Positions 1 through 8,702 of a stretch of 64,000 nucleotides of DNA are shown one piece after another. How positions within the stretch are numbered: the stretch's first letter is position 1; each line of letters starts with the position of its first letter. Made by a program: the position numbers and the translations under genes. The notes beneath the pieces are model-generated. The model ran no database searches, was not told the origin of the DNA, and saw only the letters and a list, made by a program, of their open reading frames with translations. The stretch is from Candidatus Woesearchaeota archaeon (GTDB taxonomy: Archaea; Nanobdellota; Nanobdellia; SCGC-AAA011-G17; ARS1403), in NCBI GenBank assembly GCA_016188065.1, contig JACPIN010000002.1, positions 1-64,000 of the forward strand, in the 5' to 3' direction.

Positions 1-381
1 GACTTTATGCTTCTTAAGAGTTCTTTCTAGTCTTCCATATAGATCCCCTGAAAGAGAAAGGCAATCATCATATAAACTTCCATACTCCTTATTTAATATT
101 TTTGGACTAATTGGGCTATATCCGATAGTAACGATTCCTTCTTGCCATTCTCTAATCCTTTCCATAAATCTCCCGCTTGGCTTGTAGAATGCTCCATCTA
201 GTTTATTGTATGCATTGCAGTGAATCATCAAGAGGTCATAGGAATTATGTCTCGTAGAAACTTCTTTCATTAGCGTTTCTATTCGAATCCCTTTAGAAGT
301 TACCCCAAGAGACAAAAGTTTATCCATAATGGCAGGAACAGGCGGTCCAATATCGTAATCAACAACCAACGCGTTAATCAT
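1..381 (-). CDS. Partial ORF, unknown (MINALVVDYDIGPPVPAIMDKLLSLG...), runs off the left edge
   Basis: Open frame from ATG at 381 on the minus strand to the window edge; overlaps pheT stop. Confidence 0.55.
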   Translation of the reverse strand, partial: MINALVVDYDIGPPVPAIMDKLLSLGVTSKGIRIETLMKEVSTRHNSYDLLMIHCNAYNKLDGAFYKPSGRFMERIREWQEGIVTIGYSPISPKILNKEYGSLYDDCLSLSGDLYGRLERTLKKHKV

Positions 382-1999
382 TTTTTATAATCTCAAACAA
401 TTCATTTATATCAATTTCTAGTCCCGAGCAGCACATTTCCAATCTAAAATTAATAAGAACCCGAGGATGAATCTCCCCGATAACACCGATCTCTTTATCA
501 TTAATAATTATCTTCCCGCATCTTCCAGAAATAAAGCTTCCATGTTCTTCCTCTTTTATTTCATACTTAATTGCCAATGCAGAAAATAGAGCATCCAGAA
601 TCTGTTTTATCTCAGTAAAGTTTCCAGTAATGATCATGCCTAAATTGTCTTTATCTTTAATATCATCAAAAATTTTACCAATCTCAAAAATATCCTGAGG
701 ATACTCATACCTTTTATTTTCAGATAAAATGTTTAACAAGCTCGGTAATATAGAATTTCTTAAGGTATCATAGTCAGCATTAACAGGAGATTCAACCTTA
801 ACAAGCTTGTTTTTTACGTTCATTTTCTTATTTAAATCTTCTTCATTGCTCAAGCTGAGGCCGCTGCACTCTAATAGGCCAAGCCCGATTAAAACTTCAG
901 AAACCTTTCTGTTGAATTTAGCCCTTGGAGATTCTTTGGCAACTGTAGAGACATTTGGGATTTCTTCCTTAAAATTCTCATATCCATAGGCAATAGCAAT
1001 GTCCTCGACTAAATCAATCTGATGCAAGATATCTGCCCTATATGCAGGAATTTTTACTTCACCTTTATTATATCCATATCCCATCCTTTCCAGTAGTTCT
1101 TTAGCTTCATTTTCTTTTAGCTTCAGCCCTAAAACCTTGTTTGCATAATCTAAATCTAGATTCATCTCTTCCGGCTTTAAATCAGGGCTTATTATTTTTT
1201 CATTTTCATATTTCAACTCGACAGAATAGATATCTCCTTCCATATCTGCCAAAGCAGTAACAATTATGTTCATGCATTTGCTCAAAGCGTTGTAGTCAAA
1301 TCCAGAGCACTCGATAAATACATCTCTAGTATCTTCAGTTACTTTTCCAATTTCATCAGAGTTAATAATTGGGGGCATTGACAAAACATTGTCGTTAGCA
1401 TCAATGAAAACAGGATACATCTTTTTATTTTCAAGCAAATGTCTGTATTCTCTTCCGGCAGGGTGCTTTTCTAAAATCTCTCTTCCGCTCAAAATAGCGC
1501 TCATCTCCAAAGGCTTGAATTTTATATCTTCAGGTTTTTTGGCTAAAAATTTTACAGGAAATTTTATTTTCTCCAATGGATAAATGCCGATGGCAACTTT
1601 TCTCCTATTCCTTCCAAAGCCAATATGCAATTTTTCCTGTATTTGGATTATGCTTTTTATTTTTTCATCATCTAATTTTAAATTCTTGACAACAGCACAC
1701 GTAGTGAATGGCCTAACCTCTTTGACGTTTTTTTCAATAATAACCTTGTAATTGCTTTTTTTAGCTTTATATTCTTGCAGTCCTTTTTTAACTCCAATAA
1801 AACTGCTGAAGGCTCTTGCAAATCCCTGCTCACTCAACATATCTGGCCTGTTTGGAAATACCTCAACAATGATATCATTGCCTTCAATTTTTTCTAAATC
1901 CGTTCCAAGCATTGAGATCCTGTCTTTTAACTCCTCTAAAGGCAGCTTTTTTCCGACTAATTTTTCAAATTCCTTTTTGTTTAAATTTACAGTTGGCAT
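374..1999 (-). CDS. pheT: Phenylalanine--tRNA ligase beta subunit, archaeal type
   Basis: MPTVNLNKKEFEKLVGKKLPLEEL..., EVFPNRPDMLS motif, B5-type region; 541 aa. Confidence 0.95.
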   Translation of the reverse strand: MPTVNLNKKEFEKLVGKKLPLEELKDRISMLGTDLEKIEGNDIIVEVFPNRPDMLSEQGFARAFSSFIGVKKGLQEYKAKKSNYKVIIEKNVKEVRPFTTCAVVKNLKLDDEKIKSIIQIQEKLHIGFGRNRRKVAIGIYPLEKIKFPVKFLAKKPEDIKFKPLEMSAILSGREILEKHPAGREYRHLLENKKMYPVFIDANDNVLSMPPIINSDEIGKVTEDTRDVFIECSGFDYNALSKCMNIIVTALADMEGDIYSVELKYENEKIISPDLKPEEMNLDLDYANKVLGLKLKENEAKELLERMGYGYNKGEVKIPAYRADILHQIDLVEDIAIAYGYENFKEEIPNVSTVAKESPRAKFNRKVSEVLIGLGLLECSGLSLSNEEDLNKKMNVKNKLVKVESPVNADYDTLRNSILPSLLNILSENKRYEYPQDIFEIGKIFDDIKDKDNLGMIITGNFTEIKQILDALFSALAIKYEIKEEEHGSFISGRCGKIIINDKEIGVIGEIHPRVLINFRLEMCCSGLEIDINELFEIIKND

Positions 2000-2000
2000 T

Positions 2001-2612
2001 TCATTTCTTATCTAAGTTAGATGAAGTAAATTCTTCTTTTGATAATAATACATATTTATCTACAGATTTAATTAATTCATTTGATGTCGAAAATTTTGCT
2101 TTCCTTCCTTTCTCATAGTAGGCATAAAGAACTGTTTTTATTCCTTTTCTTCTTAAATCTTCAATTACCGGAACAAAGTCTGAATCACAAGCAATGAGTA
2201 TTATCTTTTTAATCTCTGGATAATCTATATGGACATTCATTAAATCTATAACAACTAGTGAATCTACTCCTTTTTGGACATATTCAAATTTATCATTTAT
2301 TTTTAACCTTTGACATCTACCTTCACGCACAACAAGATCTTTATTTTTTGAAAGCTTCGAAATAAAATTATCATATAATCCCTTTCTTTTCATTTCATTT
2401 TTTGAGGATTTACCGGAGATAAAAGGAGGAGCCGTATAATAGAAAATCTTTTTGCAGACTAGATTTTGTTTATTTGAAATATTCTTTGAGAATTTAACTA
2501 TGTCGTAAACCAGATATTTTCCTTTTCCAAAATGCTTTGAAAGTTTAGATAAGAAGCCAGCATCAAGAAATACCAAGGTGTTTTCCATAATATAACCTCC
2601 AATAAGAGTCAA
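2001..2612 (-). CDS. NYN/LabA-like PIN-fold domain protein
   Basis: N-terminal FLDAGFL and IACDSDFVPVIEDLRRKGIKT motif typical of NYN domains. Confidence 0.8.
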   Translation of the reverse strand: MTLIGGYIMENTLVFLDAGFLSKLSKHFGKGKYLVYDIVKFSKNISNKQNLVCKKIFYYTAPPFISGKSSKNEMKRKGLYDNFISKLSKNKDLVVREGRCQRLKINDKFEYVQKGVDSLVVIDLMNVHIDYPEIKKIILIACDSDFVPVIEDLRRKGIKTVLYAYYEKGRKAKFSTSNELIKSVDKYVLLSKEEFTSSNLDKK

Positions 2613-2926
2613 TTAGAATTCTAAATAAGGACTCATCCAGCGACCCATATGGATCACTGGGGATCATGTTAGTATTATCTTCTTTATTGTATTTATAAAT
2701 CTTACTATCTCCCATCTTTCCAGTACACCTTCTTTAATTCTTTTAAAAGTTCTTTTTCTCCAATTTTTGGATTTTTAATTTTTATGGAAGATTTACATAG
2801 CATTTAAAGTTTCATCTCCAGAAAAGTTTTTCAATCTTTTAGATTTTTCCAATAATACCTCTTTCCTATTTTTTTTATTTAGAGTATGCATAATGTCCCT
2901 CTATTGAAGCATTTTTATAAACTTAA

Positions 2927-4624
2927 TTACTTCATCCACATTTTCATTTCACGCAACTGTTTTATATCATTTTTGTAAAGGGCTCTTATATCATGGATGT
3001 CATAGTATTGCATAATTATTCTATCAAATCCAGGACCCCAAGCTAATACCGGAATATCTTCTCCAAGCAAAGGAACAACTACTTCAGGACGAAATATTCC
3101 AGCACCTCCAAGTTCTAACCAAGTTTTCTTAATTGGATGATAAACGTCTATTTCTAAATTTGGCTCACAATATGGGAAGTATGCTGGCCTAAAGCGAACT
3201 TTCTCCCATCCCATCTTCTTGAAAAATTCTTTTAGATATCCAAGTAGATGCCTAAAATTTGCACTTGGATCAACAACAATGCCTTCTGTCTGATTAAACT
3301 CAAATCCATGGCTCCAGTCAACAGCCTCATTCCTGAAATTCCTTCCAATGGCAAAAAGCTTCCCTCTCTTTCCTTTTAATCTGGCTAAAGTTCTGGCGGA
3401 TAAAACCGTTGTGTGTGTTCTCATAACCATCTTCTTAGCTTTTTCTTCATCCCACTTATACTGCCAGCCTTTAGAGATTCCTGCTCCGCTTTCATGCATC
3501 CCTTTAATTCTTCTCATCAATTCTTTATCTTTAATCTCTTCTTTTCTGTCCAAAAAAATGCTATCTTGCAAATCCCTGGCAGGATGGTCTTGCGGTGTAA
3601 AGAGGGCATCAAAATTCCAGAAGCTTGTATTAATAATAGGGCCTTCCATCTCCTCAAATCCCATATCCATCCAGACTCTTTTTGCATAATCTATTGCCTG
3701 GTTTACAAAATGCCTTTTTCCAGGATATATCTTAGGGACATTTAAAGAAACATCATACCTCCTGAACTTTTTATTTTTCCAGCTCCCCTTAATCAGCAAG
3801 TCAGGAGTCAAATTTTCAATCAAATTCAAGTCCAATCTTTGATGCTTTAATTTCTCGCCTAAAGCAGTAGGAATTATTTCGGTTTCCTTGATGAGTTTTA
3901 CTTCTATGATGTTTTTTCTCTGCTTAAGCCTGTGAGAAACACTTTTTTCTTTTTCATTCAGCTTGGAAGTAGAAATTGGAAGCCTTTTCAGAAAATTTTC
4001 TGATTCCCTTATTTCATTAAAGTCTTTTTTTATTGCTTTTATTTTCTCTCCGATTTCAATCACATTATTTTTTTTCAAATATCCCATGCAGAAATGAGCT
4101 TCATCTTCGTCCAATCCAGCCTTGCTCATTACCTCTTTTATTGCTAACGGCTTCTCAAGAACATCAAGGAATCTCTTTTCAGGCAGCCCTTCTTTCAAAT
4201 ATTTTTCTCCATTAAAGCCAAGCTCAACAACTTCCTTCGTTTCTTTTTTTAGCTTCAAAAGGCTTTTATTTTCAAGCCACTGCAAAGCCCTAGTAACCTC
4301 GACCTCCTGCAATCCGGTTTTTTTGATTATTTCATTAATATTTTTTAGGTCAATACAGGGAAAAACTTTTCTCTCCAATGGATGTAAGCTTTCAATTATA
4401 TTTTCATCTTCACTTAATTCTCTTCTTTCACCTGCATTTTCATCAATTGGCTGCCTTATCTCTTTCAAGAATTCTTGCTCAATTTTCTCTATATTTCCAG
4501 GCAGTTCTTTTCCAATATACTTAGCTCTTTTAACAAACTTTTCTCCTTCTCTGATAGTATGAAATAAATACCAGTATTCCTGGCCCTTTATCTTTACTTT
4601 CTTCCTGTAAACCATCAAAATCAA
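2927..4624 (-). CDS. pheS: Phenylalanine--tRNA ligase alpha subunit, with N-terminal extension
   Basis: Class II motifs (FRNEAVDWSHGFEFNQTEG, ELGGAGIFRPEV, GFDRI); 565 aa. Confidence 0.95.
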   Translation of the reverse strand: MILMVYRKKVKIKGQEYWYLFHTIREGEKFVKRAKYIGKELPGNIEKIEQEFLKEIRQPIDENAGERRELSEDENIIESLHPLERKVFPCIDLKNINEIIKKTGLQEVEVTRALQWLENKSLLKLKKETKEVVELGFNGEKYLKEGLPEKRFLDVLEKPLAIKEVMSKAGLDEDEAHFCMGYLKKNNVIEIGEKIKAIKKDFNEIRESENFLKRLPISTSKLNEKEKSVSHRLKQRKNIIEVKLIKETEIIPTALGEKLKHQRLDLNLIENLTPDLLIKGSWKNKKFRRYDVSLNVPKIYPGKRHFVNQAIDYAKRVWMDMGFEEMEGPIINTSFWNFDALFTPQDHPARDLQDSIFLDRKEEIKDKELMRRIKGMHESGAGISKGWQYKWDEEKAKKMVMRTHTTVLSARTLARLKGKRGKLFAIGRNFRNEAVDWSHGFEFNQTEGIVVDPSANFRHLLGYLKEFFKKMGWEKVRFRPAYFPYCEPNLEIDVYHPIKKTWLELGGAGIFRPEVVVPLLGEDIPVLAWGPGFDRIIMQYYDIHDIRALYKNDIKQLREMKMWMK

Positions 4625-4731
4625 GAAGAGTTAATTACCACATGTTTATAAATATTTCTATTACTTCCACAAAATTTTGTTTATTTATAGTGAACAAAAA
4701 GTAGTTATTTTGTGCAATATCAATGGAAATT

Positions 4732-4790
4732 AAGTGTAACAAAATATGTATCACTTTTATCAATAAGTGTAACAATAATTGTATCACTTT
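4732..4790. repeat. Two tandem copies of AAGTGTAACAA(N)TATCACTTT, each with inverted ends
   Basis: 4732-4757 and 4765-4790 nearly identical, AAGTG...CACTT arms; probable operator. Confidence 0.6.
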
Positions 4791-4935
4791 CGAAATCTAA
4801 ATAAATTTAAGCTTAAGGAAGGGTTAATTATAACTTTTGATCAAGAAGAAGAGCTTAAGATAGATGGAAAAAAGATAGTTATTAAGCCCGTCTGGAAATG
4901 GTTGCTTTCTGAAACAAAATGAATGCAGTCTTTTG

Positions 4936-5005
4936 CATTTATCTTTACTTTCTTCCTGTAAACCATCTGAAATCAGAGAAGTTAATTACCACATATTTAT
5001 ACCAC
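4936..5005 (-). pseudogene. Duplicated pheS 5' end plus leader fragment
   Basis: TTTATCTTTACTTTCTTCCTGTAAACCATC repeated from the pheS start, followed by similar GTTAATTACCACATRTTTATA. Confidence 0.6.
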
Positions 5006-5021
5006 ATATTTACAAACCTGC

Positions 5022-6320
5022 CTACCATTGCATAAGATATTTTTCTTTCATAATCGAAAAAGCCCATAATGGCACAAGTAAAATCTCTTTTTTATTGTTT
5101 GTTTTTTTATCAAAAATATCCTTTGTCAAAACTATCCCTTTTTTAATGTCAAATTCAGAAAGAAATCTAAATATAGCATCTGTATCAGCCTCTCCAAACT
5201 TTATTTCTATTGGTATTATTCTTTGATCCTTTTTTAAAACTATGTCTATCTCATAACTATTTCTATAATAATTCCTTGCACCGGTTTCTATAATGGCATA
5301 ATTTTCATAAATCTTCTCTAAAAACCTGTTTGAATAGAAGGCCTCAACTAACCCGAATGAAATTGAAGTGTTTCCAATATAAACTTTCCTCAGCTTTCTT
5401 GAAGAGACTAAAAAGCCTTTTCGATAGTTCGCTATTAGTTTAATCAACATAGAATATTCTAGATAGAAAAAATAATTCATTATGGTTCTTTTATCTCTAT
5501 GCAATTTTCTGCTCAATGAGTCATAATTCACAATCATCCCTGGTTCAACAGCTATCATCTCTACGAGTGTTTTCAGCAGCTCATAATCTCTTGCTCCAAA
5601 TTCCTCAGGCAAATCTCTATAGATTATTCTCTCAATTACAGTATTTTTTATATAACTCTTAATTTTTTCATCCTCATCCTCATCCACAATCTCAGGGAAT
5701 CCCCCCTTTCTCAGATAATCGTAAAAATAAGGAAGTGCTTCTCTCTGAAAAATCTCTAGATTTCCTTTATCTACTTTAATTGATTTCCACTCTAAAAACT
5801 CTTCAAACATCAATGGCTGAAGAAGAAAATCAAAAATTCTTCCAGCTAGGCTCTCCTTTGCCTTCTTATCAATTTGTACAGAAGCAGATCCAGAAATTAT
5901 AAATTTCAGCTTTGGATACAGGTCGTAAAGAATCTTAATTTTATTCTGCCAGTTTTTGCACTTCTGTATTTCATCTAGAAAAATATAAATCCTGCCTTCT
6001 TTAATCCTTTCCCTTAATCCTTGTTTTAGCACCTTGTCTTCATAGATCTTTATTAGATTATCAAAGTCAACAATATCTTCGTCAAAAGAGAAATATATGA
6101 TATTCCTGCTATCAGTTTTTTTATCAAGCAATTCCTGGATAAGCTGGTACATTAGTGTTGTTTTACCGACTCTTCTAAGACCCGTTATCAAAATAATCTG
6201 CCTTCTATCTAAATATCTAAGAATGTCAAAGAACAATGGCCTCTTATATTTCTCTAACAAGCTTTCCTTAACTTTTTTTGTTATCCACCATTCATTAAAT
6301 TTAGTTAGTTTATCTTCCAT
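5022..6320 (-). CDS. AAA-family ATPase with DUF4143-type C-terminus
   Basis: ITGLRRVGKTTLMYQ Walker A, IYIFLDEIQ Walker B, C-terminal IPIEIKFGE nuclease-like motif. Confidence 0.88.
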   Translation of the reverse strand: MEDKLTKFNEWWITKKVKESLLEKYKRPLFFDILRYLDRRQIILITGLRRVGKTTLMYQLIQELLDKKTDSRNIIYFSFDEDIVDFDNLIKIYEDKVLKQGLRERIKEGRIYIFLDEIQKCKNWQNKIKILYDLYPKLKFIISGSASVQIDKKAKESLAGRIFDFLLQPLMFEEFLEWKSIKVDKGNLEIFQREALPYFYDYLRKGGFPEIVDEDEDEKIKSYIKNTVIERIIYRDLPEEFGARDYELLKTLVEMIAVEPGMIVNYDSLSRKLHRDKRTIMNYFFYLEYSMLIKLIANYRKGFLVSSRKLRKVYIGNTSISFGLVEAFYSNRFLEKIYENYAIIETGARNYYRNSYEIDIVLKKDQRIIPIEIKFGEADTDAIFRFLSEFDIKKGIVLTKDIFDKKTNNKKEILLVPLWAFSIMKEKYLMQW

Positions 6321-6532
6321 TATTAGTACATTATACTACACTAATATTTAAGTTTTTCGATGATTCTAATACACTAATCCCATCACAAATTAATTACCAC
6401 AAATAGAAAGAAAAAATAGTTACTTCCACATATTAAAAAATATTAATTATATTTAAGTAGTAACAAAACAAAAGATTTATATATAACTTCTATCTACTAA
6501 AAAGTAATAAAATACATAGAAATAACACAAAA

Positions 6533-6682
6533 ATGTTAAAAACTTTTACAATCACAAAGAGGATAGCGAAACACGGAAAACAGTCCGTTATAGTTATACC
6601 CAGTTTCTTGCAGTCTGAATTGAAGCCAAAAACCATTGTGGAAATAAAGATTAATGTTATTAAGGAGAGCGAAGATGTTTAA
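6533..6682 (+). CDS. Small SpoVT/AbrB-like protein (49 aa), overlaps the AAA+ gene
   Basis: MLKTFTITKRIAKHGKQSVIVIPSFLQSELKPKTIVEIKINVIKESEDV; not in ORF track but open. Confidence 0.5.
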   Translation: MLKTFTITKRIAKHGKQSVIVIPSFLQSELKPKTIVEIKINVIKESEDV

Positions 6683-7883
6683 AGCAAAAACTTACAAAAA
6701 CAGCGCAGAATTAGCTAATCTGTCAGGCGTTCCTATTTACATGTCTGACATGGTAGATGCTTCTTTAAGGGGGAGATTAAATACTTTCTTGCAGGGAAAT
6801 ACCGGTAGTGGTAAAACCCAGTTAGTCAGGGATGTTATGCAATATTTCGGAGACAAATCCCTATTCATCCTTGGAAGAAACGATATGGATACAAGAGAAT
6901 TATTCCAGCAGGTAAATCCAGAGTTTTTAAAAGCTTTAAAAGAACAAAGGGACATTTCTGGCATGAGGTTCAAGGAGTTAACAGACAAAGTAAACTATCA
7001 TTTCATAGCAGTAGATGAACTGCCAAACTGTGTTCCTGCAGTAAGGGCGCAATTATTTAATCTATTCGATGGCTTTATAGAAATCGACGGAAAAGCTTAC
7101 CCTATTGGCTCAGGATATTCTGTAGGAATGGCAACAGGTAATATTGGCCAGCAATTCACAGAGTCTTCAAACGAATTAGGAAGGGCATTGAAAGACAGGA
7201 TGCATTTAATTATTGACACAGATTACTACAGGCCGCAGCCAATAGATACTTTAGACATGCTAGAGGCTGACAGAAATCCAAGAGTTAACTTTGGTGAAAA
7301 ACATGAAGATAAAACAAAAGAAATCATAGAATCTCATAAAAATTTAAGGAAAAGAGAAATTTCAGATGAAAAATATATTCTTGCTAATTATTTAATTCAT
7401 GGATTGGATTACCTGCCAGATGAATTCGGCGGAAGCAAGACAGCTTTAAAATCTGGCTGGCCAAATAAATTAGAAGGGCATGCATTGGGCTCTGATGAGG
7501 CCTTAATACTGCCTGTCTCACCAAGAGCAGCTAAATCAATAATAACACTAAGCCAGGCTTTAGATTCTATAGTAGAGGAAAAGGGAGCAGAGCCTGATCA
7601 TTTCAATTCAATGATGACTGCATTCAAGTTTGCTTCAGCATATTCGGGGATATTGAATCAGGCTATAGTAATGCAAAATTATGATGAAAATCCTTACAAA
7701 GCAATGGATGCCGTTATAGAGACAACTAAGACTCAATTTAAACAGCAAGAAGATAAAATAATTGCCGGATTAGACATGGCAGGAAGAGGAAAGAAAAGTG
7801 AAAGATTATTAAATGAATTCCAAGGAAGATGGGGATTCATGAGAAATATTTTGGAAAGCTTAGCTGACAGGCAAAAGAGGTAA
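6675..7883 (+). CDS. MoxR-like AAA+ ATPase
   Basis: LQGNTGSGKTQLVRD Walker A, HFIAVDELPN Walker B; likely ATG at 6675 rather than 6654. Confidence 0.8.
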   Translation: MFKAKTYKNSAELANLSGVPIYMSDMVDASLRGRLNTFLQGNTGSGKTQLVRDVMQYFGDKSLFILGRNDMDTRELFQQVNPEFLKALKEQRDISGMRFKELTDKVNYHFIAVDELPNCVPAVRAQLFNLFDGFIEIDGKAYPIGSGYSVGMATGNIGQQFTESSNELGRALKDRMHLIIDTDYYRPQPIDTLDMLEADRNPRVNFGEKHEDKTKEIIESHKNLRKREISDEKYILANYLIHGLDYLPDEFGGSKTALKSGWPNKLEGHALGSDEALILPVSPRAAKSIITLSQALDSIVEEKGAEPDHFNSMMTAFKFASAYSGILNQAIVMQNYDENPYKAMDAVIETTKTQFKQQEDKIIAGLDMAGRGKKSERLLNEFQGRWGFMRNILESLADRQKR

Positions 7884-7890
7884 AATTAAA

Positions 7891-8700
7891 ATGAAATTCA
7901 ACACTTATTTCGGAAAGCCAATTAAGGGTGCATATGAAGATTACATAGAGAGAGCTAAAAATACAAGAGAGGAAAATAACAGAGAAGCCATTGGAACTAC
8001 TGGAATAAATTCAACTCTCGAGAATCCAAGAGATTATATCCAAATCCCGGGAATTAATGGGATTCATAGAAACCCTATAGCCATATCAAAATTTGAAGTT
8101 CAAGGAATGAATGGAAAAAATTATGAAGACACCCACAGAGCTGTTTTCCAATTAGAAAAAGGGCTTTACATTCCAACCCCCGCAATATTCATGCAGCATT
8201 TCAAGAACATTATAGATACTTATCAAAATAATCAAACGATTTTTGACGCATCAGGAAACCCAATAAGTAAAGAAGAGCATGAAGAAATTTACAGACATTT
8301 GACAACTGACTTTAAGGATATATATGGAAATAATCAACCAGGTGCGTGGACATGGCTTAATGCAGGATTTGTTCAAGGAACCGGCTTTAATAATTTGGAC
8401 TTGGAAACAATAATTGGTATTAATGCAGATGGAACTTTTAAAACAAGAAAAGAGCCTTTATTGCCTTGTTTAAATAAAGATGCTTATGCTGAAATAATGT
8501 TTAATGCTCAAGGGATAGCAACAACAAAAACTAGAAAGCAGGAATATAAACGCGGTGAGAATATTTATTTTTATAACCCTGTAAAGGGTGCTGTCGCGGG
8601 GTTCAGGTCGAATTCCGGCAGGGCTGACCTGGGTTGCGGCAGGAATCCTGCCGGCTCGAATTCCTCGCTCGGGGTACGCGCCGCGCGCGATAAGGTATAG
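7891..8700 (+). CDS. DGR target protein 1 (C-terminal variable, CLec/FGE-like predicted)
   Basis: MKFNTYFGKP... start, WTWLNAGF, C-terminus AVAGFRSNSGRADLGCGRNPAGSNSSLGVRAA matches the template repeat. Confidence 0.85.
   Translation: MKFNTYFGKPIKGAYEDYIERAKNTREENNREAIGTTGINSTLENPRDYIQIPGINGIHRNPIAISKFEVQGMNGKNYEDTHRAVFQLEKGLYIPTPAIFMQHFKNIIDTYQNNQTIFDASGNPISKEEHEEIYRHLTTDFKDIYGNNQPGAWTWLNAGFVQGTGFNNLDLETIIGINADGTFKTRKEPLLPCLNKDAYAEIMFNAQGIATTKTRKQEYKRGENIYFYNPVKGAVAGFRSNSGRADLGCGRNPAGSNSSLGVRAARDKV
8590..8676 (+). repeat. DGR variable repeat VR1
   Basis: Aligns to TR 12695-12799 with all substitutions at TR adenines across the main stretch. Confidence 0.88.
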
Positions 8701-8702
8701 AA

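Noticed and set aside
807-2118. Plus-strand ORFs opposite pheT
   Set aside because: Antisense to a well-supported pheT frame; low-complexity translations without domain signature
2711-2892. Minus-strand small ORF fragments (MHTLNKKNRKEVLLEKSKRLKNFSGDETLNAM / IKNPKIGEKELLKELKKVYWKDGR)
   Set aside because: Likely a frameshifted small gene but no recognisable family, so not called as a feature
3348-4562. Plus-strand ORFs opposite pheS
   Set aside because: Antisense shadow ORFs of pheS
4732-4790. Short CRISPR-like array
   Set aside because: Only two units, palindromic, 7-nt separation, no cas genes; better as operators
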